Below are positions 10,391-22,495 of a DNA stretch of 64,000 nucleotides, piece after piece. A program made the translations under genes and the position numbers. Every line of letters starts with the position of its first letter. Within the stretch, counting starts at the first letter, position 1. The notes under the pieces are model-generated. The model was given only the letters and a program-made list of their open reading frames with translations. It was not told the origin of the DNA and did not search any database. This stretch comes from Oxyruncus cristatus (Eukaryota; Chordata; Aves; Passeriformes; Cotingidae): NCBI GenBank assembly GCA_013399855.1, contig VXAY01004946.1, forward strand, positions 539,606 through 603,605. The letters run 5' to 3'.

Positions 10391-13300
10391 CCATTGGATG
10401 CTCTTTTCCTACTTCAAGAAACATTCCTTCTGACTAGTCAATTTTGCTTCTCCTTCCAGAAGTACCGGAAAATTGGAAGGAACTATTAAAAGATAAGATT
10501 TAAAATAATAGTTATTAGGTTGAAAAACTGCTCTCACAGAATATGAATTTATATATTTAAGACTAAAAGTGAAAACTAATATAATTTTCCCAAACTTGCT
10601 TGTGCATTCTTTAAAGATGTTATGTTTATTTCATGAGGGGAAAGAAAAAAAAAAAAAGGCAGCTTCTTTTGTGTTAGGACTGTGACAGTCAGAAACCTTA
10701 GAGACTACCATTCAGAAAATGATTCCTCTTTCAGGAGTTTCAGAAACACAGATTATTGTATTACATGAATTTCATTACTTTTATCCTCTAACTTGTAATG
10801 TAAAAAAGAAGTGAAAGTATCAGGGGAAAGGCAAAGTCTGCCTTGTCATGTGTTCATGTCAGCTTCCTATGTAGTGGGGTAAAGAGGTAGAAAGTATATA
10901 TTCTGAAGGTATATATTGTTGCTTTTGTATTTCCATTTTAATGCCATGGAAACTCCACAGATAAAATGTTTAACAGCTGGGTAGATAGTTCATAAAACAA
11001 TGAGTACTACAAATAATTACGTATGTTTCTAAAAAATTATGTAAATTAACCAATAATAGCAGATCTGTGAGGAAAAAAAGACAGTTGGATAGCTGGACCA
11101 GACAGATAATCATCTGCATTGTCATTACAGTTTGAATTTTACATGTATTATTGCTTATAATGCAACTCTAGTTTGTGATTTTTCTTTTTGTGACTTACAA
11201 ATTCTTGCTGTGAGAGTTATGGAAGGTTTTGTGATGACAAGATTGATAAGAGAGGTCACCTCTGTGAAATTTTTCATTTGTGTCCTAAAATCACATCTGT
11301 TATATATTTATAAAGAATTAATGAACTAAGTGTTATCATTTCAATTTTTCATGCTGCTTAAAAATGGACTGTGTTCAGAAATGGCTTGAAATATTTCATC
11401 CAACTGTAATGCAATGACATTCAAATGTAATGAAATCTGTTTGTATCTCAAGACTGGAGATTGCTTGTTCACTTTCTGTGATGTCTAAAATTGCCCCCTT
11501 TAGACTGAATAGTCAGAGGCATTGTAGGACAAGAATACCTAATTCCAGAATCTTTGAAAATGAAGCTATTCCTTTTTTTTTTTATTTTCTATGTCTCCCA
11601 CACCTATCTCTGTATGAAGAAAGGTCCTGATTCTTGTATCTCTCTTTCCTACCATGTAATTGTTTAAATGGGGAATCACTAAAAGCATGAAACACAGGGG
11701 TTTTTTGTACTGGAAATTTAATAAAAGAATGTATTTTTAAGGCTGTACTACAAAGATGATTTCTAGATAAATAACATATATCTGCGCCCAGTAGAGAGGG
11801 AAGTAAAAATACTGTCAACATGAAGAAGAACAACAGGAGAACTCCTTAATAGTACTTTTCTAGTAAAACGTTCTGTATTTTGCCTAGAAGGCTTATTGGC
11901 CACTTCAGATGAGGTACTAAAATTGAATAAGAATGTCTTGGTGTGTATGAAGCTGCCATCTGATAATATCCACATGGCTAGATATTGTATGTCATGATGC
12001 TCTGTACTGTGGAAACGTGAGTATCTATTAAGCAGAATAAAATCATTACATTATCAGTCATATCAAAATATTTATTTATATAAAATTCATTTAGTTTGCC
12101 TAAATTATATAAATAATGGCAAAAGAGAAAGATTTCAGATCCTTATCCTGCAAATTTCAGATTCTTATCCTACTTTTGTCCTTTCTGTCCTTTCTCTCCT
12201 GAAGAGTTTCTTTTGTGTTTCAAGTCTTAGTTCAACAACTTATCTCCCTGAATATACTAAAATGCTGAGTATTATAGAACTGAAAGCCTTTTCTTTATTC
12301 CCTTTGCTTTCTTCATTTCAGTTTTTTTTGGGCTTTGTTCTTTGAGTCACTGCTCACTTGCATATTAGGACTTCTAAAGAAAGCTTCATCTGACCTTGGG
12401 AACACAAGTGAGCTAATTTTCCACCTATTACTAGAGTAAAATAAATTACCTTTTACTAAGTATTTCTTGTTGTTTTGATTTCCTTGAAGCATCATGGGGA
12501 AATCATGAATACAATTTCTTTTGTAATAGGTCTGACCGATACCCTTAATCAGTAGAGAAAATCAATGGAATAAAAAGGAGTCAGAGTCCATCAGATTGTG
12601 TTATACTAAATATCACTAGAAAGTACATAGATTGAGAGCCTGACTGCAGTCTCTTGTGAGTTGTTCTTCATGCTTTGCCTGACTTTCTGTAATTTAGACC
12701 TGGGGAACTAAATTGATTTTGCTTGCAGAAGGTCTGCTGGTTGCACAAAACAGCACCATCGGTACCAAGTGAATTTGCTCTCATCAGACTGACAAGTGGA
12801 TGGTGGTATTGCAGGATTTGCATATCTGAGATTAGGAAAGGAATGGAAGAGAAGCAGGTGACTTTTTTTTCAGGTCTTTCGGCTGACTCAGAACTTGCAA
12901 CTGAGAGGAACCCCGAGGAGAAGTGGCAGTCCTTCCAACACAGCTTGTCTGGCTACCACAGGACTTTGTCAACAGGCATTTCTGGCTCTGCCTTGTAGCT
13001 GGCTGACTCATATTCCCCCTTGCAATGAGCACCTGCAGATCTAAGTGGCTGCTCTGAAGTGATTCATCTAACAGGGAAAAATATGTAAAAAATTTCACAA
13101 GCAGTGAAGAAACAATGCGGTGGTGAAATAAACACTTCTAAGGTTATAATACCTGCCCTGAGAGGAAGGAAGAAGAAATAGTTTTCTTTTTGTTTCTTGA
13201 TTATTTCCATTCTCATTTTGAGTTTGCACTGCTAGTATTTCTTACTATATGTTCTGGTTTCTGGGTGTTCTTGCCAGCCTGATTTAAATTTCTTGTGGGT

Positions 13301-16189
13301 GTTTTTTTATTAGATCATGTATTAAGTGAAGATAAACCAGTAACTATGGGTTCTGTGGAGCTGGAACTTTAGGGGAAAAGAAATTTAACTTTAGTGTCTG
13401 AACAGAAACATCTCAGTCTTCAACATGACTAGTGTCTTTAATGTATGTCTCACCTAAAGATTTATTATGGTTCATAAGGGATAGCAACTGTTAAAACCAA
13501 AACATACTGATACTAGAGCTCTTTTGTTTTGTTGTTTCTTTTTAATGTATGAGAGGCACTTTGCTTCAGTAACCAGTTTATCTCTCCGTGTCCTCATATT
13601 CATACAGTATCCTGAAGGATTTAGGAAAATGAACACTTTGAATCATTCATTGAAGGGTAAACAGAAACATTGTAAATAGCAAATTTACAGGAAACTATCT
13701 GAATTTTCTAATTTTCCTGTGAATTGCTACTGTTTTATCTAGAATTGGAATTAAACAGTAAATCATTATAATTATCATGAAAATTGCATTTATAAGAAAT
13801 TCAAGCACCTCTTATCAATTGGCACATTTCTCTTCATGTTGCATTATGATCTTTGTTTTTCCTTGAGTCTGCCTAATGATAATGAGAAGAGTTGTTCAAA
13901 TACTGTATCTAACTTTTTGTAGGTATAAAACTTAATCTTGAAATTTCAGAGGAAAGTAATAACTAATGAAAAACTTTTGTTATGTATTTGTCTGAACTTT
14001 CTCAAACAGTAGCCCTCATGTGCAAAGGCAAAATCAAAGAGGAAACTAGGGTTTCAGGTCTTGAAGATCCACTCATAGAGAGCATTTTCTAGTGTGAATT
14101 CAGACAGAAAGACTGTAGTGTATAACCTTCAGGGCCTTTCTGAAATGCAAACTGATGTGCTGTGAGTAGTGATGACTGGAGACCTGCAAAAGCTCACTCG
14201 TAATCTGAACTAAAGCACAAAAGTTTGGGCACCTTCTGTTTGTCATCTGGATAAAGCATCAAAGGAAATAAGCTATTCTTCAGTTCCTGGTGTCTTCGAA
14301 TTAAGTCTCAAAGCTTTTGGCTAAAATGTTCCTTCCAAAAACGCCCTACATGTGAAGTATTAAAATTGTACTTGCTTACCTTTCATATATTTGATCATTA
14401 TCTGTAACTGTTCACTGAGTTTAACATCTTTTGTTACTATAGTAAGCTTTGCTGTGCTGTTTTATCTTACCATTTTACTTCGTTTTGTGAGTAATTGTGT
14501 TGCAATGTAACAAGATCTGCTACATAAAAATCTGTTATTTTGGCAACTTTTTAGTTGCTCATAAACCAGTCCTAGACACAAGAGATGTATCCATATGGAT
14601 ATTTTTAAGAAAGCAAAGGAAAAGGTATTGAAAGGAAATACACCAAAAATCTTAGTCTCTGTATTTCGTGGTATATCCTCACTATACAAAACTGCTCAGT
14701 GAAAGAAACATCTATTAAGGAGCTGTCACTTCTCATTTCATCATGTAAGTCTATAAAAATTCTTGACAATGCCCTTCAGACTACTAGAATTTGTATTCAT
14801 TTTCTGGGGGAAATTTCAAGTTTGATTTATTTGTTTAACACTTATTTTGTCCCAGTTCTTAATGTTCACTTAGATTAATCTTCTGTAAACTGGAAAGTTT
14901 CTTACTGTTTGTCGTTGCAGTCCATTCATATTTAATGTGTTTTATGAGGAAATAGAATTTGGTGCTTCATGTCTAGTGTTGTCGTTTAATATTTTCTAGC
15001 TCAATATGACTTTTAAAGACTACTCTGAGTAAGTACATTAAAAAAATGCTGAGAGGAGGTCATGTAGTTATATTTTTTCTTTTTTGTAATGTAAAAAAAA
15101 AATTGTCTAAATGTAGCTGAGAAATATATAGATGATTTTTTTATTTTCTACTGAATTCCTCATAATTTCTTTAACAAATTGTGATTTTTATCTTCTGCTG
15201 TTAAGCTTCAAAGAGGTCTATATTTTACATGGTCTCCTGTTTGCTTTATCAGATGTTTACAAAATGTTAGTTTGGTAACCTCTATTTCTGGAGCTGATGA
15301 AGGTCTGACCCACTTCTGTATGTAGGCTTATCATTCTTGGGGCATTTGGCTTTACAACAGCATTTTGCTAGGGAGGTAGATCTAGTTCCTCTTTGATGTA
15401 TGAAGAGTGTTTGTTCCCTCATGGTCTTATTTGAATTTAGAGGCAAGCATGAAAAGGAGAGGCAAGTTATAGTGGCCATAGGTTTGTAATTCTGTGTGGT
15501 AACCTCTCCCTGTTGTGTTTTTTTTTTTTTTCCCTTCCCATTTGCTCTTCATTTGCAGTAGCTGATAAAAAGAATAATCTGGAAAACTTACTCCGTAGGA
15601 GAACTAATTATTTCTTCCATGTCATCTGTTGCATTCCTGTAGTGGTTGTGAAAGAACAAGCAGATCCATCCTGCAGCTGACTGAGAAACTTCGCTAGCTC
15701 CTAGATCCTTCAGTATCAAACAGCATTAGGGCCGTCTGAAGCCGGAACTAATTGTATCCTTATAGATAGGTTGGAAATCTGTAGTGGAGATGAATTGTTT
15801 GTTTGGGGTTTTCTGCTCAACATAAGTGCTGGCCTCTTTACGGATATTTTAAGGTAGAAAAATATTTTCAGTCTCTGTGCAAACCTTTTGGGAACTGCTG
15901 TTTTTGTAAAAGTTATAGAAGATAACACAAGATGTGGGGTATGGGCACAGGATGTAGAAAAGGGATATTTGATTAGACAGGGAGAGGAAAAAAATCATCC
16001 AAAACCAGACTCTACCTTCTGAAAGCCAGGAAATTGACATTAATAAAGATCTTAGTCTCTGGGATGTTTGAAAACACCTGGAAAAAAAAAAAAATAGGTC
16101 TTTTTTTTACTTAACTAGTTACAGGCAGTTAAGCATCTCCAGGGAGAGTTAATGTTAGATCTAAAATATCCTGAAAGGTCCAGGAGGGG
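10391..16189. other. Non-coding stretch with small repeats
   Basis: No gene or large repeat was recognised over almost 6 kb. It contains poly(A) or poly(T) runs (about 10644-10657, 11572-11582, 15517-15531, 16081-16094) and a 22-bp direct repeat at 12132-12171. Open frames on opposite strands at 12723-12998 and 12832-13098 overlap, with no recognisable product. Confidence 0.5.
12132..12171. repeat. Short direct repeat, 22-bp period
   Basis: ATTTCAGATCCTTATCCT at 12132-12149 recurs with one change at 12154-12171. It is a small local duplication without apparent function. Confidence 0.75.
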
Positions 16190-17119
16190 CTTATAAATCT
16201 TGTCAGTGACATGGACAGTGGGATTGACTTCACCCTTAGCCAGTTTGCTGATGACACCAAGCTGTGTGCTGCAGTCAACACACTGGATGGGAGGGATGCC
16301 ACTCAGAGGGACCTGGACAGGGTTGAGAGATGGGCCTGTGGGAACCTCATTAAGTTTGACAAGACCAAGTACAAGGTCCTGCACATGGGTCAGGGCAATT
16401 CCAAGCACAAGTTCAGGCTGAGCAGATAATGGATCAAGACAAGCCCTGGGGAGAAAGACTCTTGGTGGATCAAGAGCTCAAGGTAACTTAGCAATGTGCA
16501 CTCGCCAAAAGGCCAACCGTATCCTGAGCTGCACCAAAAGAAGTGTGGCCAGCAGGTTGAGGGAGGTGATTCTGCCCCTCTACTCTGCTCTTGTGACACC
16601 CCACCTGGAGTATTGTGGCCAGCATTGGGGACCCCAACACAAGAAAGGTGTGAATCTGCTGGAACCAGTCTAGAGGAGGGCCACTAAGTTGATCTCAGGG
16701 CTGGAATACACCTCCTATGAAGATAGACTGAGAGAGTTGGGGTTGTTCTTCTCTAGGATGAGAAGGCTTTGTGAAGTCCTTATAGCACCTCCCAGTATCT
16801 AAAGGAGGCTACAAGAGACCTGCAAAGGAACTTTTCACAAGGATATGTAGTGATAGGATAAGGGGTAGTGGCCTTCAACTGAAGGAATGTGGGTTTAGAT
16901 TGGGCATTAGGAAGAAATTCTTCACTTTAAGGGTGGTGAGGTGGAGCTGGAACAAGTTGCCAGAGAGGTAGTTGATTCTCTGTCCCTGGAGGTATTCAAG
17001 ACCAGGCTGGATAGGGCTCTGGGAAACTTGATCTAGTGGAAAGTATCCCTGTCCTTGATGGGTTGGAACCAGACGATCTTAAAGATCCCTTCCAACCCAA
17101 ACCATTTTCTTATTCTGTG
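16190..17119 (+). mobile_element. CR1 LINE, 5'-truncated copy with RT C-terminus and 3' UTR
   Basis: This is the longest CR1 copy in the window, about 930 bp. It starts inside the reverse-transcriptase domain: GTCAGTGACATGGACAGTGG encodes the segment leading to the QFADDTKL box at about 16239-16262, the CR1 form of the RT catalytic motif with both Asp residues present. The rest of ORF2 follows (RDLDRVERWACGN, KYKVLHMGQGN) until an in-frame stop at 16427-16429. Further conserved C-terminal coding ([24 protein letters not shown]) lies in another frame at about 16517-16625, so at least one frameshift separates the parts. The 3' untranslated region runs to CCTTCCAACCCAAACCATTT and ends near 17119 with TATTCTGTGA. 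Only the end of ORF2 remains, so it cannot move by itself. Confidence 0.95.
16211..16429 (+). pseudogene. CR1 ORF2 reverse-transcriptase fragment (FADD box)
   Basis: An open stretch of 72 codons corresponds to the late part of the CR1 reverse transcriptase, which copies CR1 RNA at the nicked target site. The FADD motif with its two catalytic aspartates is intact. Upstream palm and finger blocks and the endonuclease are missing through 5' truncation, and the frame is closed by a stop at 16427-16429 before the true C terminus. It is a dead fragment, not a gene. Confidence 0.85.
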
Positions 17120-19866
17120 AAACCAACTTGTCTGTGGAGGCAGTTTGACTGCAAAATAGGACTCTCAAGAGTACCCTTAAGAATCAGCCTTGAACTATGG
17201 ACTATATGTCCATATGTCCATACGAGGCTCTGGACAGATTAGAGGGTATATTTGTAATTTCAAAGGGATTAATTTCCACCACTGGGCTTTGACTAAAAAA
17301 ATTGTGGTGATATTTTTAAACCCTTCAACAATTACATGGGGTTCTTGACTGTCTGGTGGGGTCTGCTGTCTGTCCTCAATGAGCAGGAAGACTAACACCG
17401 TGAGAGAGGTTCTGAAGTGACCTTGGATGTGAAGGACAAGTTGTGTTGTCAGCATTTTGACTCTTCTTTGGCATTCTGCTTGCCTTGCCTGAAAATTGTT
17501 GATCTTTAATAGTAGCTAAGACAGAAAAGATGAACATTATGAAATAAAGTACACATAACTGACTTTCCCTTTATATAGCAATGTACACACCAAACAGTAG
17601 AGCACTAAAGAAGAACAGAAAATTGATGTGAATTCATAGAAAACTATGGGATGTGACCGGCTTTTAGACATGCTTTCAAAAAATAAATAATTGCTGCATT
17701 CCGTAACAAGGTTTAAGTTTGCTTTTCTAGAGACTATTTTTACTAGTTAGAAAAAGCCTAATTACAGTTTATCAACAAAGTTACAGCTGTAATTAGTAAT
17801 TCTGTTGACCCTTTACAGGATAATTCAAAACTCCAGCTGTTCTAACGGGTTACGAACACAGCTCGTGTAGTCAATAAAATTTTTTTACATTTAGAAAGTC
17901 TTGTGAATACTAATTACTGAACAAAACAGTAATGGTCTCTGTATGTGTGCATATCACATCTTTTCAAACAACTGTGTTAAAATTCTGCTCAGCAATATTT
18001 TGTAATACAGAGACATTACTGCTCACAAACATCAGTTTGTCAAAGTGCTCAATCGCATAAAGGCTTTCAAAAGCAATAAGGTAAGTTAGAGGAGGGTGTA
18101 TTTCAGGTAGTATTATATACTTGGTTCATGCTATTGTCTTTGGACAAAACCTTATTGTACACCTGCAGAAGCAAGTTCTGGTATACAGGACCCCATCAGG
18201 ACACAGCTGAGCCCCTAAGCTAAGACAATGGTGTCCCTGTTCAAACTCATTTAAGTAAGGGCAAAACCACTGGATAGAGAAAAAAAGTGAGGAAAAAACT
18301 GCCTGAATGCAGTTTCAATGTCTTCCTTTGGTATTTTACTTCCAATATCAGTCCCAAACCAACATTTTTTAATATTCCATTGAAACATCAGATTGATGGA
18401 AATTTCATTTTAATCATTACCTACCGTAGAATTTGCTAAGGTTAAGTTCTTGAATGTTTATTTTTTGCAGAAGGAGCCCTTTATATGAACAGTTATATAA
18501 ACAATGATATAAAAACATTTTTCAGCTCTGTGAGGGAAGAAACACTTTTGAATTTTCTTAAATTTTCCTCCCTTCCATACAGAAATATTTTCTGAGAAGA
18601 CAGCATCTCCAAATAACATTCCTTATCATGTGTTTGTCTTGAAAAATAGCATTTCTTTTCAAATCCATCCTTTTTTCTCATTCTGTACTGAGATTTGTTC
18701 AGTTTCTGACAGGCGGTGCTGGCAGAGGTTCATTATCCTGTGCCCGGAGGTTGCCCCACTGAGCCAGTAGGAGAAGGTTCATCATAATTTGATTGCTCCC
18801 TTAGCTGGGCAGAAATCTCAGACAGAGACATTTTCCTGAACCTTGTTTTTCCCAACACAGCAGGAGAATCTATTATCCCTATATGCAACAGAACTCTTGA
18901 GGTGAAAAAGCTAAATTGAAGTCCCACTTTTGATCTTCATTTTAAAGATACTGTTATTGTAAGATACCTAATGATTAGAAGAATCTTTAATCTAATGAGT
19001 GTGTTTTGTTTTGTTTTGGTTAGGTTTTTTTGTTTGTATCTTTTTACTGTATAGTCTGGTATGAGCCCATTAGAAATACAGATTCTTTTTTTTTTCCTTT
19101 TTTAATAGTGTGTTTGATTTGGTGATCAGTACATCTGAGTATTAACATCATTATTCAGACTTAGTATTTATATATTTATTGAATATTCAAAAATATCCTC
19201 TAGGATTAGTAGGCAAAATAACGAATGCGTTTGTTTTTTTCTTTGAAAATAACCAAATGTGTTGATGCTCATCTGTAAATTCTGTTTAAATCAAAGAGCT
19301 GAAGGGGGTAAATAAAACATGTTTACAATTTTCAGAAAGCTGAATCCTGTGACTACTGTTTCAATAAGCAAAAATATCATTCTATCAAATAGGCAATATC
19401 AAAAAGCACTAAAAAAATTACTTGCAAAAGGAACAGAATAAATTAATCTAGTTGAAAGCAGTTTTGTGTCAGTTTTCTGGAGTTTCAGAAAACAAATCAA
19501 TGAGTAACACCTGACACATGGTCCATGAACTTAGGCCTATTAAAGGAAAACCTGCACAAAATCAGATGCTGAGATATTAAACTTTAGTCTTGATTTTTAA
19601 TATATGATACTAGGCAAAGTTTAATGTCTAATTACCTGTTACTGACAAGCTAATATAAAATACAGGCTTACTAATTGAAGTACTTGAAAAGATGTGTTCT
19701 ATTTCTTGACTCTCAGTCAAGTGTGGTCCAGAGGATTTGGAACACGTAGAAAGTGAATAATCATGGACAACTGATAGCAAAAAAAAAAAAAAAAATCAGG
19801 TATTTTGTTTACGTAATATTGATGGCACAGACTGTTAATTCTCAATTTCTTCTGGTGAGACATGTA
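17120..19866. other. Non-coding stretch
   Basis: No gene or large repeat was recognised. A T/G tract lies at about 19005-19036 and an A run at 19779-19795. A minus-strand frame at 18733-18927 ends in a polar peptide segment (SNYDEPSPTGSVGQPPGTG) that looks protein-like but is not recognised. Confidence 0.5.
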
Positions 19867-20423
19867 GCAAATTATTTTCTTTTAAATCAAGTCTTAGATG
19901 AACTGAATATATTAAACGCTGGGATTAAAAAAAAAACAATTATTCGTTCTTCTTTATTTCTCTGTAGTACCCTAAGCAGAATTTCTATTTATATGTTACC
20001 CCTGTTAAAAATCTTATGTTTTAGGATATTCTTTTCTTAGGGAATTATACAATCAGTATAAACTTTCTTGTTGTAAATCAATAACTTTTCATTATTTGAA
20101 CTAAAAGAAGTCTAGATAGCTTGCAATGTCTTTCCTATAATTTAATTTTTAAGTTCTAATATTTTACCTGCTTTAAATATTTTTAGTAGTTATTTATCAT
20201 TATTATTTCCCATCAGACATTCTCTGATGTCAATGAAGTTCTGTAAATTTCATAGATACTTGATTCAGGTCTACAAAAAGTATAGGAAATACAATGTTAT
20301 ACTTGGTGAAACCTGAAATCTAGTTTTGAGTTTGCAGTAATTTTCAGAAATAATTAGAACTTTACACATTTTGGATATAATTTATGCTTGCCCTGAAGTG
20401 GTGAAACATGTATATTAAAAAGG
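19867..20423 (+). repeat. 557-bp block, copy 1 of an identical tandem pair
   Basis: The block starts GCAAATTATTTTCTTTTAAA and ends CATGTATATTAAAAAGG. The next base is an N, after which the whole block starts again at a constant offset of 558. By eye I found no substitution or indel between the copies. The perfect identity and the N at the joint point to two contig ends that overlap but were not merged. The sequence itself is AT-rich and non-coding. Confidence 0.95.
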
Positions 20424-20424
20424 N
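20424..20424. other. Single unknown base (assembly join)
   Basis: One N lies exactly between the two identical 557-bp blocks. A gap of length one is a common placeholder where an assembler joins contigs that it judged to overlap. Confidence 0.9.
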
Positions 20425-20981
20425 GCAAATTATTTTCTTTTAAATCAAGTCTTAGATGAACTGAATATATTAAACGCTGGGATTAAAAAAAAAACAATTA
20501 TTCGTTCTTCTTTATTTCTCTGTAGTACCCTAAGCAGAATTTCTATTTATATGTTACCCCTGTTAAAAATCTTATGTTTTAGGATATTCTTTTCTTAGGG
20601 AATTATACAATCAGTATAAACTTTCTTGTTGTAAATCAATAACTTTTCATTATTTGAACTAAAAGAAGTCTAGATAGCTTGCAATGTCTTTCCTATAATT
20701 TAATTTTTAAGTTCTAATATTTTACCTGCTTTAAATATTTTTAGTAGTTATTTATCATTATTATTTCCCATCAGACATTCTCTGATGTCAATGAAGTTCT
20801 GTAAATTTCATAGATACTTGATTCAGGTCTACAAAAAGTATAGGAAATACAATGTTATACTTGGTGAAACCTGAAATCTAGTTTTGAGTTTGCAGTAATT
20901 TTCAGAAATAATTAGAACTTTACACATTTTGGATATAATTTATGCTTGCCCTGAAGTGGTGAAACATGTATATTAAAAAGG
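20425..20981 (+). repeat. 557-bp block, copy 2 of an identical tandem pair
   Basis: Same sequence as 19867-20423. After it the sequence continues as GATTGTAAGATG, which is new. The true genome most likely has a single copy, so coordinates to the right of this point would be about 558 bases too large. Confidence 0.95.
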
Positions 20982-21469
20982 GATTGTAAGATGATAAATC
21001 TGGGTAATGTCTATAATTCCTTTTTTTTTTTCTGCTTTGGGACTTTCCTTACACACTTAGCACACCTCCAAGAGTGGGTCATCCTAATGCTTAACTTGGA
21101 AACCTTGACTGGGCCTGCATGGACGGTGTCAGAAAAGCCAAAGCTAAGTTACAATTGAAATGGCGAGTGATGTTGCAGGCATTTAGAAGATCTGCTGCTG
21201 CTTCATGAGCGGTAAGAGAACAAATGGAAATGTGTGTTTGAGACCAAGTAGGTCAGTCATTTAGTGATGTATAGGATGCAGTTAAGGTAGAGACATCAGT
21301 TCCTTCTTTGCCTACATATTCCCTATAACATCTCACAAATTTTTGTGCCTAAATACAGAATCCAAACAGAGGAACAACAAGCAGTGAAAGCTCATCAAGT
21401 CAGAGATCTCTATTACTTTTAAAATGGTGTATAGATTCAGGGAATTCCCAATGAATTCAAAAAGTCAAT
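20982..21469. other. Non-coding stretch
   Basis: No gene or repeat family was recognised. A T run lies at about 21022-21031. It is unremarkable sequence between the assembly duplication and a CR1 scrap. Confidence 0.5.
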
Positions 21470-21562
21470 TGTTGCACTCATTTTTCAAGAAAGAAAATGA
21501 TGATGGGGGAACTACTAGCCAATCAGCTTCACTTTCACTCCGTGAAAAGTTCTTAAAAATTA
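21470..21562 (+). mobile_element. Old CR1 scrap (start of reverse-transcriptase domain)
   Basis: TCATTTTTCAAGAAAGAAAA followed by GGGGGAACTACTAGCCAATC and AGCTTCACTTTCACTCC follows the CR1 ORF2 segment coding for IFKKG...GNYRPVSLTSVPGK, at the start of the reverse transcriptase. It is strongly diverged and about 90 bp long. Confidence 0.6.
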
Positions 21563-22381
21563 CATAAGGGAAGTGTAAAGTTCTTTGTTAGAACTTGTGT
21601 GTATTGTGTGGCATTTCTGTTAGCACAATATTAGTGCAGTTTATTCGCATCTTTAAATAAATCTTGATGTCTTTTATTTTAATACCTTAGATCAAAATAC
21701 TTAAGAATAAGGGATTTCTAATAGAAGTAGCTTTAATGAAAACATTTGTTTTAAAATTCATGTCAGCTTGGAGTTTTCCACACCTGTCTCATGAAAAACT
21801 GAATATCAGGCTATTTCTAGAAAATTCCATATGTTATATTTTTCTTTTATGTGTGTGGAAATTATAATAGGGGACAAGAAAGTTGGAGAAGAATTACTTT
21901 CACTTTTGCCAGTGAGTAGAGAAGATACTTTGGTAGAATCTGCAGAACCCATTAATTTTGTCACTTCAGTCACTCAAATTCTTGTGAGACAGGATCAAAT
22001 ATCATACTAATTGTGAAATGCAGTGCATCATATCCATTTAGAGTGGCCAACAGGTATTCCACCATAACTGTTTGAATGAGCTATTTTTGTGTCTTGCCAG
22101 GAATTTGGGGCTTAGAACACGGAATAGATAAAAGTAGATACATTGGCTGCTAACTATATCTTCAGAAATATCTTGTAATGTTTCTGAATTTGCTCATGTT
22201 AACATTGTATTCTGTTAAAAAGAAATAATTAAACCAGATGACATTCTTATGAATTGTGAGTCCTTTGGAGAAATAAGTGAGAGAGGGCAGGTTTTTCCCT
22301 GAATGTGAGACTTGTGCTTGACTTCTAAAACTTTTGTGGTACTGTAAAAACATCTCATATTCCTGTAGTTTGATAGATGTC
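21563..22381. other. Non-coding stretch
   Basis: No gene or repeat was recognised between two CR1 scraps. It is AT-rich and without notable structure. Confidence 0.5.
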
Positions 22382-22495
22382 ATTGCTTGTGACACCAGCT
22401 GTTGGTTCACATCTAGAATACTGTATCCAGTGGTGGGCCACCCAATATGGGAAAAATATTGATAAACTAAGGAAAGTTCCATCAAAGTATGAGGT
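22382..22495 (+). mobile_element. Old CR1 scrap (C-terminal ORF2 region)
   Basis: CTTGTGACACCAGCTGTTGG, TCACATCTAGAATACTGTAT and CCAGTGGTGGGCCACCCAAT follow the CR1 segment that codes for the conserved LEYCVQFWGP-like peptide near the end of ORF2. The plus-frame peptide contains SHLEYCIQWWATQYGK, which fits. In CR1 order this lies downstream of the segment found at 23583, so it belongs to a different insertion. Confidence 0.75.

Noticed and set aside
16115..16408. Minus-strand frame of 97 codons
   Set aside because: It lies antisense to the CR1 reverse-transcriptase coding sequence and is a shadow of it.
19867..20981. Biological segmental duplication
   Set aside because: Perfect identity and the single N at the junction favour an assembly artefact.
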